From NCBI RefSeq assembly GCF_035083965.1, contig NC_089736.1, positions 263,001 to 327,000 on the forward strand: 64,000 nt of DNA. The letters run 5' to 3'. Source of the DNA: Branchiostoma lanceolatum. Its lineage: Eukaryota; Chordata; Leptocardii; Amphioxiformes; Branchiostomatidae. The position numbers were made by a program, and so were the translations under genes. Below, piece by piece: positions 37,024 through 47,747 of the stretch. The notes beneath the pieces are model-generated. The model worked only from the letters and a program-made list of their open reading frames with translations, searched no databases and was not told where the DNA came from. Numbering within the stretch: position 1 is the first letter of the stretch; every line of letters begins with the position of its first letter.

Positions 37024-38019
37024 AGTTAATAATTAAAGACAGTTTCCATTTGGCCCACAAACTGTCAGCTGAAACTACTGACATTTTGTAATGACTAAGT
37101 ATGCTTACTGTGTGTTTCAACTTTGCACCAACCATACGTCCATGATGACCTTAACAGTGATTGATACATTTATATGTCATTGAGGTTTCACTAAACCAGC
37201 TTACACAAAGGTTGAAACCAGGAGGAACATGATAGAACCAATTGTACGTTTGAGGGACTGGTTGAATTTGATATTTTGTAGAATGATGATTGAAAAGCTT
37301 AATGGCTGATAATCATAACCTTGTTGAACTTTTAATATACGCAGATGAAGCTTCAGGTTGATCTGCCCATACACGATTGTACATTTTCTCAAGCTGAAAT
37401 TATTTCTGTATAGATGGTGTGAGGTAATAATGTTCTACACTGTACATTTACCCAGGAAGAATTGTCTGAACAATTGATGTACTTGACTTTTGTGATAGGC
37501 ATAAGGTTGATGATTTAGAAATCCATCTAACCAATTTTGATATGAAGGAATATATGTAGTTTATTCCTGTACTACATTCTAATTATTACTAATTAACTCT
37601 AAGCTAGGGAGTGAAGATTTGTTTTTTGATTTCCTGTCTGTATTTTGTGTGCATTTTCCCGATTCCGCAATCATTACCATCGGTTGACTGCAGCGCAATA
37701 TAAGTGTATGTACAAATGTAACGCTGCGTTGCCAAAGATCCTCAGTGCTGCTATTGCTGTGTTGTCGCAAAGCAAAGAAGGCAAAGGGGTGAAGTCTGCC
37801 ATCTATGATTGCCTTGTTTGTCAACAACAAAAACTTTGACATAAACTTAAATCTATCCCTGTTGCCTTTGCCTCGACCAAGTGATGACAGACATATATAT
37901 CAAAACCTACTGTGATAGAAATATATATATTTACTGCATCCTGTATTGTAGTACTTTGGGGATAAAAAGACCAACATCCAGGTATTGACATTGTCACATA
38001 ACGGCCATGGAAAGACTAG

Positions 38020-38132
38020 GTGTAACAGACCGTTCGGTGTAATATGACCAGCTGCTGCTGCGCCGCGTGCCTGCGAAGCTGGTGTGTTACGCCTAATGGT
38101 GGTTGTACCGGCTATATAGATACAGATGGAAG
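38020..38132 (+). mobile_element. LINE 3' tail, plus-strand copy
   Basis: GTTCGGTGTAATATGACCAG... hairpin UTR ending GGCTATATAGATACAGAT, the reverse orientation of the copies at 13.7, 21.5 and 22.3 kb. Confidence 0.65.
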
Positions 38133-39292
38133 GCCCATGTATTTTGCATACATAAAGGGATTACAAAACCGAACTGTGTTCACTGAAGCTGCGCCCCCAT
38201 ACACCCTGGTAACAAAGAATGCCATCAGAGGATCATATATGTAACACAACAATCTTTAATATGGAATGTTCGTTCACATGTATTATATGGATATGTTCAG
38301 TTACTAGTATGTCTCACTGCATAGATGATTTATTGATATCATTCCGATCTTTTCACAAACGTGAACTGCAACATTTCTTACTCCTGACATTACAACCCTA
38401 CCATTAGTTAATACTGCCTCTTTCTGCACAAACTGTTCTGTGCACGTGTCGAATATCATTAACCTTTAATGTGCTAAGGGTGGCTTTTGTTGCCAAGGGT
38501 GTACAGTTTGTACCTAGGGTGTACAGTTGTCTTACAAACACAAACTGTTAAAGCAACAAGGCTAACACTTTGAATAAACCTTTTCCTCTATATGGCCACT
38601 TTGTTTAGTGTTACCCCAATATAATACACATTAGTATGTATATATATATACACACTACATGAATCAACATCGTGAATTGACCTCTTTTGTAGATTGCACT
38701 AGTGATTGATATGGCAAGATAGATACAGTTTGTAATTTTACCTTTCTTGTAACATCTGGGTGAAAAAAAATTCATGTTTGCTTGGCTAAGGCTTATAACT
38801 GTTAACACATCTAAATTTGAGAAGTACTTGTGTCCACTTCGACGCATATTTGTGATCATGGCAGTGACAATCTAAAACTTCATGATTCCCAAACTGCACT
38901 TGGCTTGTCTAAGGTTTGGAAACGATGACCATTTACCTCAGCATTTTGCCAGACAAATCATGTGAACTGTGCAAACATGGCTTTAGCCTGAACCTATAAC
39001 ATGACATGCACAACATGCAGTGGTTATTGCATACATGTGTATGGCTTAGCCTACTTATTTCAATACCATAGCACCACTACTTAACCTTCTCCCTGCTGCC
39101 ATATCCCGTAACCAATACAAATTAGGTGCCAAAAGGCTTCCTTAGTATGGGAAGGTTAAAGGTTTCCACATTAACAATGTTGTAGTATCTAACATAGCAG
39201 CTTAATCACTGAGTTGAGACTAAACTTTGTCGTAAAAATGATTTTCTCTTTTTCATATGAAAATTCTTCTATGACAGTAATTGACATACATG

Positions 39293-39505
39293 TACTGTAA
39301 ATGCAGAAATGTTTGCAGGGATTTAATTTTGTGGTAGGGAGAAAATGGAGTGTTTGCGGTGGTTTTGAGTTTGAGTTTGAAACAACAGTAGCGCTACAGT
39401 CACACAATGTAACAGCGTTTTGTGGTGGTTTTAAGTTTGTGGTAAAGAGTTCACTGCAAAAACCGTGAACATAAAACCACCGCAAACATTTCTGCATTTA
39501 CAGTA
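39293..39505. mobile_element. 213-bp MITE with TA ends
   Basis: TACTGTAAATGCAGAAATGT at left and its inverse at right (TTTCTGCATTTACAGTA). GGTGGTTTT-type sub-repeats inside. TA at both ends fits a Tc1/mariner-type target site. Confidence 0.75.
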
Positions 39506-40279
39506 GTTGGTAAGCACTTTACTTTGAGTACAGAATTAGTGTGTAACATTTTTACTGTGTAGATTTCTCAATTCTTGTCATTTGCCTGTCCCATGTTTCT
39601 GATGGACATATCTACATGATTAGAACAAATATAACACATACACTACATCATAATCCTTACTGCTATTTGCATATTTCCGAAGAATTCTATTTTGTCTTGC
39701 TGTCGTGGTTCCTTATTCAACATTAGCCAGACCAGTCCTATAATACAGCATGAAACATTTAGATGATTACACTCAGATATAACCTCCATTAACATTAATC
39801 CGCCGAGTTAAATAAATCCACCACTTTGAAAACTGCGTTTGAGAGATCTCTAGCACAGTATCCCCAGGTATGCACAGTTTAGATATACAGGAGTGCATTA
39901 TACTGGGGGACGTTGGGTTGGAGATCTGTTTGGACGTATCTTTTCAGGGTGGTGGAATTATGTACCCTGATGAAATGATGTTAGTAGATGTTCGCACTAG
40001 CAGCTCCAATGGTAGAAAACTAAACTTAATTTCTAAGAAACTACAGTAAAAAAAACTACTGTGCAACAAAGTTCATCATTTGATCTTATTCCACAGTTCA
40101 GGTATCTGTACAGGATACTAGTACTTGATTTCTTGGAGTTGGAAATTGGTTTCAGAACTTTTGAATTTGTTTTCGTAAAACAGATGACTTGACTATCCAC
40201 CAAACTGTTTGACCCGGTAACTTTCTTTTAGGCTGTGTTACAGAACATGATTTTCCAACACTGTAGAAATTCTGCCTTC

Positions 40280-40640
40280 TTTAAAAAGTCCTGACTTGAC
40301 AGCACAATAGTCTTGAACGCAGACGTGATCAACTGTGTAATTATAACCAGAACTACAAGTCCCAAACTGTCTACCCAACATTAGAAATACTGCCTTAATT
40401 TTTCTATAAAGTACTGACTTGGCAATACAATATAGTCTGTCAATATCGAACTGGTCAAGAGTGCCCTCTAGTAATCAGAAATGGAACTACAAGTCTCAAA
40501 CTGTCCATTCAACACTAGAAAATTCATCTCAATGTTTGCTACAAAGTCCTGACTTGGCAGTACAATAGTTTGTCGAACATGGATCCAATCAGCAGTGCCC
40601 CCTTGTGGAAACTGGCCACACTGCAGCCCTGTAGTTTTGT
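40280..40640. repeat. Tandem copies of the PON last-exon end and 3' UTR
   Basis: The block CAAAGTCCTGACTTGGCAGT with neighbouring ACAATAG and AGTGCCC elements occurs at about 40546 (functional exon end) and, diverged, at about 40410 and 40288. Spacing is about 120-140 bases. Confidence 0.7.
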
Positions 40641-43600
40641 GCCGTTGTTGACAAACAGTTCGGTGATGTCCGGACCCCTCACCGCATTTTTCACACGCAA
40701 AACCTGCAGCCAGAAACAGGGAAACAATCCATGCATCAAGTCATATCTGAGACTGATGTATCGTTTTATGGTACGCTGTATTCTTTGAAGATACAACGAT
40801 TTATATTGAAATATACAAAGGTAGAGAAATAAAATAAATTTGCTTGGCATTTGCTTCTGTAAGAACACTGAACATCAACAGAATAAAGTACAAATCACAC
40901 CTCTATATGTATAATGTATGTGCACCCAGTCTTCATGGCTTCTAGTGTACCACGGGTGTTTTTTCTGTAACAGTTTCTTTAAACTCACCTGTGCCCAGGG
41001 TGGGTCGTAGTGTATCATAATTGTACTGAACTGAACCTTGGGTGGGTTGTAGTCTATCATGGGTGTACTTAACTGTGTCCTGGGTGGGTTGTAGTGTATC
41101 ATGCTGGGTGTACTAACCTGTGCCCCAGGTGGGTCCCATGGGTTGTAGTGTATCATGGGTGTACTAACCTGTGCCCCGGGTGGGTCCCATGGGTTGTAGT
41201 GTATCATGCCGGGTGTACTAACCTGTGCCCCAGGTGGGTCCCATGGGTCGTAGTGTATTATGGGTGTTTTTCCGATGACTGGGTGCAGGCCGATGTACAG
41301 GTCCCCAGTCTGTGGATCCACCTCGATGTTATCCACAAAACTGTGCAGAGGAAGTGACTGGGAACAGAAAGGCAACAAGGTCAAGGTTAAAGGTGAAAGT
41401 TGAACCCAAACCCATGGAGGAGGGTGAAGGTTTGTGTACAATCTTTGACATTGGTTGCATAATTGTTATGAATATCTAATAAAAGCCTATAAAGTTAACT
41501 TTCACTAACCACCACATGACCTCTCTATGACATTTTACTACCTGACCTTGACCCCACTGACATTTGACCCAAGTGACCTCTATCTGACCCTTACTGACCT
41601 CTATCTGCACCAGGCTGTTGTTTGCGAACCTCCTGAAGATCCGGAGCTCTTCTGTGAACCCTGCTCCAACATACAGGTACCTGGAAAGGTAACACACAAT
41701 CAGGCCTATTTTCTCTAATTCTCAGACTTTCAGTGAAGATTTAGTAAGAGTTCAAGATGAAAACAGAAGTCTGGGAGGAAAGCTTGAAGCTGACTCTGTC
41801 CATCCCCTGAAGCTGTGTGTACCAAGGTACAGACTTTCTCCTCAGACTTTACTTTCATCTGGATCTTCCAGTTCAGCAATATTCACAGAAACAAGAACCA
41901 ACAAACGAACAACAAAAAACACATCACAAAAGCATTTAATTGCTCTTTCCTTGACAACGAGTGGAGTTTTGGAATTTGGGTAGGTCTCATTTTTGTGTTG
42001 GGAATTACAGTTCAACTTTGAAGCAGAAACAGTGAATATGTTTCTTGCAACACAGATGAACGTCATGTGGCCCAAACTAACAAAACTTTGTGTATTCTGA
42101 TACAGGTTTTCCCCTCAGACTCTCAAAGTCACCAGTTCAGCATTACTACATCAAATATGAGAACCAAAATTCTGACTTGTTGTGGCCCAAACTGACCTCC
42201 TGTCCGGTGACATGTTGACTCCGTTGGGAAACACGAGACCCTCCGCGACCGGCCGCGCCTGCGTGCCGTTGTAGAACACGACATTACCAAACGGCAGCAG
42301 GAGGTACGTCTCAAGTTTCCGTGCGAGCGTTGATCCTCTCGCGCCGTGTGAGACGTCGTTGGACAGGTAGAAGGAGTCGGGACCCAGGGCCAACAAGTCG
42401 TTACCACTGGGAAACAGTAAACCAATCAATCAATCAGTCAATTATCTATCAATCAATCAATCTCAAGGAAAAACACTTGAAAGGGCCAAAAAGTTGTTAC
42501 CACTAGGGGAACAGAGTTTGGTTTTCAAGATAGAAAAAGGTTAAATCCCTTTGGTGTGTATGGGAAGGGCTAGAAAACCTTACATAAATATACCCTGCTA
42601 CAGAAACAGCCAGGAAACTTGCCGGCCTTTGTGCCACTGGGCACTACAAGGTGAAACAGCTTTCGGTGTATAGGGGCAGTGCTCACCTCCATTTCTAAAG
42701 CCCTTGGGCCACACAGGTCACTACAGTAGGGGGCTAGTCTGGATGTCTAGCCTTCATCGACGTACCTGTAAATTAACTCGTCCCTGATGGTCTCCTGATG
42801 TTCCAGTGTTTCCGTGGCGACGTCGTAGGTAAACACCTCTACCTGGTCCTTCCGCCTCTGGTGACTGATCACCAGGACACTAATCCTACCTGATTGTGTA
42901 AACAAACAAACAAACAAAGTTGTAAACAACAGCAACTTGCACTTGTCTCTTGTGACAATGTCCATGTTCTAAAAGAGATAGACATTGAATCGGACATCCC
43001 TAGACATGTGTGTGTGTGTGTGAATGTGTATGTGTGTTTTTGTACATGCGTGTATGTGTGTGTGTGTGTATGTGTGTTTTAAATAAATAAATGTGTGTGT
43101 TTCTGTGGCACTGCAGTTCCTGTGTGTTCTGCCAGGGTGTGTGTGTGTTTGTGTCCGTCCTTACCCGACAGCGGATCGGTCCACACGCTGAGGCCATGGG
43201 GGTTGAAGCTCTCCCGGTCAAACTCCTCGCTGAAGTTCAGCTCCCTCACACCCTTCTCAGGGTCACTGAAGTTAAAGGTCAGGATGCGACCTCTGGCTTC
43301 TGACCTGCCACGAGGGAACCCTGGGAGCCAGAGACCCTGAAGGAGAAAAATATGTCAAGTAAGCCCATCAATATCTACATGTAGCATCTATGTACTACAT
43401 TAGATTCAGCAGACTTGCTTTGCTTTACAGCAAATTCAGGTGCAAGTTGCGCTATACGCAGAATGCACTGATTATGCTCTGTATTAGATTTGAGTGGTCT
43501 GACTATGAATTACGTTTGAGGATGCGCTCATGTTGAACTGTATCCTTCCGCTAAAAGACTTACCGATGATATAAAGGCCAGGCCGTTGGGCAACGTTGTG

Positions 43601-44777
43601 ATGTCCTCAGCACCATGTTCTGCAAAATGCAGCATTTCATTAGACCAGGTTCCATGCCAAGAATAATATATCAATGCTGTAACTGATTCTCCCAAGAAGG
43701 AATCATATATGAATTGTATATCTCATTACATGTACTAGTACATTTTATTTTCTAATGTTGAAATGATATCTTGGTTTTCTAGTATGTGACACCCCCCTAG
43801 TACCCACACCTGGTACAACCTAGCATGGCCTTATATGGTGGGTGATACCAACAGTACAGGGGGAGGGAGGGACAGGTTAACACCCCCATACTTACCCACC
43901 CCTGGTACGACCCTACACGGCCCAGGTTGATGGTTGTACAGCACAGCCTTGTGGTAGCCCAGAGTAAACCTGCAGTAGGGGAAAAAAATCATAATTTTCA
44001 CACAAAAATCGTTGATATCATAAATAGTAGTGTGGAATCATCATCATATGTACAATTGATTTTTTAATGTTCAAGTCAGAATAATATCTCTCATCTGATA
44101 ATCTTTAACAGGTAGTTCAAACAAGTTATGCAGGGTCCAGGGTTTACACTAGTACTGTTTGTTTGATGTAACCTGACACACCGCCGCCATTGTGTGCCTG
44201 CAAAGTTCAACCAGGGTTTAACCATGTGTTTTACAACTTAGGCCAGAAAAGTGACTGTACTATTACAGGTTCGCCAAGATACTGCTAAAACTGATCTCCA
44301 AACAGGATTTTCCTTTGGCAAAAGATCTAAAACAGTATTCATGGGCCATCGGGATAGACCTACTGCTCTTGCAGCCAGTGATACGTTGAGATTTTGCCTT
44401 GCTACATCTGCTTGGAGATTAAATTTGAAATGGATCGTTCAATTCATTGGTCATCGTATTTTTGGCTGGTATTTTGTCTAAACAATGATGTAAACAAATC
44501 CTAGACCACATGCACCATATCAATAAGGTGTTCTATAGTTCATAAATTTAGACGACGTTTTTCAACGAAACCCTTTGTAATCATTTGTGACGCGAGGGTG
44601 GGGGGGTAGCAGCACTATTCCGCTACTATCTCACCTATTATTCCCCGGATCGCCCCGCGTTTATGTCCACAGGTCCCCCACCATACCCGCCGTGACTTAC
44701 CACAGTTTGATGAGATGCTGCAGGACTCCCCACGCCAGGAACACGATCACAATCCACCGCATGTACGCGGGAACCAT
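40539..44777 (-). CDS. PON: Paraoxonase/arylesterase (PON family)
   Basis: Model: complement(40539-40703, 41223-41357, 41599-41680, 42197-42406, 42766-42889, 43165-43336, 43564-43619, 43896-43969, 44701-44777), 364 aa against about 355 in vertebrate PONs, all phases consistent. The N-terminus is an uncleaved-looking signal anchor (IVIVFLAWGVL). Family landmarks are present: Cys of the conserved disulfide (PGPCRVV and C-terminal LYCQV), calcium ligands in GAEDI, SNDVSHG, FPNGVN and VDNIEVDP, and the two histidines in FNPHGLS and VISHQ. This is a six-bladed propeller lactonase that hydrolyses lactones and aryl esters with calcium, probably at membranes or secreted. The third-last block (41223-41357) may instead extend to 40989 through in-frame repeats, giving 442 aa. 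Confidence 0.92.
40989..41222 (-). repeat. Five in-frame tandem copies of a PON exon end with donor sites
   Basis: Beyond the donor at 41222/41223, the exon end (IHYDPWDPPGAQ) repeats five times in an open frame with VSTP linkers. CAG/GTTAGT donors follow several units and the best donor (CACAG/GTGAGT, 40989/40988) follows the last. Confidence 0.85.
43005..43160. repeat. (GT)n tract in a PON intron
   Basis: Interrupted GT/TG microsatellite. Confidence 0.85.
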
Positions 44778-45643
44778 CTTAGCTTTGTTGTGGTGGAGAG
44801 GTCAGGGGTCAGCATGAGGGCAGCAGAACGCACATGCATTTCACATTTACTTAGTAATAATCTTAGGAAAAAGATAACAGAATATCTGGCCAATACATAA
44901 AATAGATATTTTGTATTGTTTGGTATTTTTTTAAATTTATTGTCAGCTTGCTGAATAATGAACTGTAACAGTAGATTAGATTTGGTACGTTTTGTCGCCT
45001 TCATTTGGAACTGATCCTGACCTTAGTGCTGAAAGGATCATCGGATAGAAAGTCAGAGGTGCCGAACATGCCCTAGATGTTGTTATGGGGCTGTACCAGC
45101 ACTTTAAGAAGACAGGACATTATCGTATTCAGAATCTACAGTACCACAAACAGTGAAATGATGTGAAAGAAATCTAAACACAAGAACTAAAGTACGACAC
45201 ATTATGTTTTATAAGTGTTCAGTCACAGCTCAGAGGTCACAGCTGTCCGTGACAAAACGTGCTTGATTACATCATCAATGCAGTGCATGTCGGGCTGGTT
45301 GTAGCCAGTCCTGCCTCTGTTTGCTCACGGCCCGTCCTGGCGGTATGATTGAGACTTGAGAGGTTGAAGTACTGTCAGTGGAAGACTTGCAGCAGACGAT
45401 CGTCAGAGATCTCCAGACGGTGAACAGGAGATGGAAGGATGCGATGAGACTGGCTGTAGACAGATCTAGAGCGAGATCCTATAAGTTTTCGTAAGTCTAA
45501 GGACTGGCCTTTACCAATCCAGTGGTTTATTCCAACGTCAAACTTACTATATTCACAAAACTTTTAACTTTATTTGGACCTTTAAAAGGCCTGTGAAATG
45601 AGTATGTGATGCACGCCATTCCCTCATTGGGTATTGCCTCTCC

Positions 45644-46223
45644 CTAAGGCCCAATTTACACTTGTCCTTTTAACTGTAGTACTACACATGGTAGTCAACT
45701 ACTGTAGTAGACTACAGCTTTTTTTCTGGATGTAAAAAGAAAACTACAGCAGAAGTCTACTACAACCTCGGGGGTAGTAGTACTACACTTCGGCGGAGGT
45801 TCTGCGAGACTTCGAACTGGGTGTAAAGCGAAACTGTAGTACAGTGGTAGTAGACTTCACTTCGAAGCCAACAACCATGTTCGATCTAACGTGATTCGAA
45901 CTGATCGCGTGTTCCATTTCGGGTCATTTGCGGTCATTCTCTAGTTTTCTCAGTAAAACCGAGCTGTCAGGCCATTTTCCTTAGTATTTTGCATCAGATA
46001 ACCTTTTCACAAATAAGCAACATGCTGAAATTCCCTTCCGCGATTTTTCAAAGGTCACAATTAAATAGGTTACTACAGTTTCGTGACAATCAGGAACAGC
46101 GGGGTGTCCTGCTAGGCTTCCTGTGTTGAGTGTAAAGTGGACGCAAATTTGAAGTCTACTAAAGTAGTAGACTACCATGTGTAGTACTACAGTTTTATTG
46201 AACAAGTGTAAATTGGGCCTTAG
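45644..46223. mobile_element. About 580-bp non-autonomous foldback DNA element
   Basis: CTAAGGCCCAATTTACACTTGT at left and its exact inverse at right. Inside each end lies a second inverted block (GTAGTACTACACATGGTAGT). No ORF. Confidence 0.75.
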
Positions 46224-46257
46224 AGAGTGAAATATTCTTTGAGCTTGTTTTTTTGTT

Positions 46258-46264
46258 TGTTTGT

Positions 46265-46307
<43 letters not shown>

Positions 46308-46345
46308 TGTGTGTTTGTTTGTGTGTGTGTGTTCGTATATGTGTG
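46258..46345. repeat. (GT)n microsatellite
   Basis: Long GT run with TTTGT interruptions. Confidence 0.9.
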
Positions 46346-47747
46346 CTTGTGTTTGTGTGTGAAGTGTAGAAGGGTCGCCAAGCAGTATGGGTAAATGGGT
46401 AAAGTCTGCCATCTCTCATTGCCTTGTTTCTCGGCTGTGTCCATCCTTATACCCTTCTCCTTACCAACTTGTTCATATCCCCTCGCCCCCCTCTCCCTAA
46501 ATAAACACCATCGTGGACAGACCACCACAGAGAGTCGGAGCCGCGTTAGTTATTAAGTTAACAAAAGTTTAATGAAACCACACGCGTCATCTGGCCAGAT
46601 AACTACGGCGTAACCTAGCAACCCAGTTTAGTTATCGAAACCATCCAGTTTAGTTAACAAAACCATCAATTCTCTCCACACGGACGCAACCATATTCAAA
46701 ATAAGGGGGTCTAAAACATAACACACAAATGTACAAAAAGGGTCTTCAGTAGTAATATGGGGATATTTTGAGTCCCATGGATAGTTCTCCGGTCCACAGA
46801 CCTTTGTCTTTCGTAGATACATTATCATACTTCAAATTATTCAGCGGTCTAAGCGTTGAAAAAAGCAGGAACGGTGGCGATTCCGAAAGTATGGCTGATT
46901 TACCCAGAAAAAAACATTTTTGTTATTGTCTTTTTTATGTTTCGTCATTTCACAAAACCAGTCACTATACATCACGCCACGTTACGTTACTGTGCAGGAA
47001 GTGATGTCACTGAACAGGATGTGACGTCACAAAACCGCACGTGACGCAAAACCTTGCCGTATTTTCGGAGTCGCCTGCCGTTTTACCAACTAAAGCAAGT
47101 AAAGACAATAACATATAAAGCCGAGTGCTTGGCGATATGTGTGTGCTGGTTTAAATACTGACGTACCAAAGATCGTAGCCCTTCAGCATAAGGTGTTTTA
47201 TCTTTATTTCTAGAATGTCCAAAAGTCTAGTATTTCCATCAATCGTTGGATCGGAACCAAGAAAACGACAATCCGGTGGGAAACAGGCCCGAGAACAACT
47301 ACCGCAGGAACTTCGGTGAGAGACCATTCTTTGATTTTTTTTGCTTTTTACAAAATAAAGCAACTTTTTCAGGTCAAGAACAACTGCAATGTCTTGATCT
47401 CGGCGCTATTTCCACATCGACGACGCTGTGTTCGTTTCGACCCAACGATTTCGAGGCACTCATTCACATAAACTCTTATCTCTATAAGGGGCACAATTTG
47501 CACGTGTTATATATGGCTTTACGACAGTACATGGATTGAAAGTCTGTTTATTTCTTCTCTTTACATTGTCTTTGCATGTACAGCAATCGTCCGTCTGACA
47601 CTGTTTTGAAATTTCTTATTTTTGACAGTTATTTTCAACTCCTTGATGGACACCTGTCCTCTACCACCTGTTCCGCTCTACGTCTATGTTTGGGTGCAGC
47701 GGATGTGACGTCCCCTCTCCACCGGACGTGACGTCAGGGTCACGTGG

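Larger units (their letters stand above)
37024..40270. other. Intergenic region between LRR-protease and PON genes
   Basis: AT-rich, with one LINE tail and one MITE (listed separately). No gene was recognised. Confidence 0.5.
44778..47747. other. Intergenic region between PON and the SPEGNB-like gene
   Basis: Contains a MITE and a GT microsatellite (listed separately). The reading frame at 47246-47539 has no recognisable domain or splice support, so I do not call it. Confidence 0.5.

Noticed and set aside
40875-41441. Whole 188-residue minus-strand frame taken as one exon
   Set aside because: Both ends run into introns; the real exon begins at 41357 (acceptor CCCAG/TCACTT) and ends at one of the donors discussed.
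47246-47539. 97-residue plus-strand frame
   Set aside because: No recognisable domain, signal or splice context; AT-rich end.
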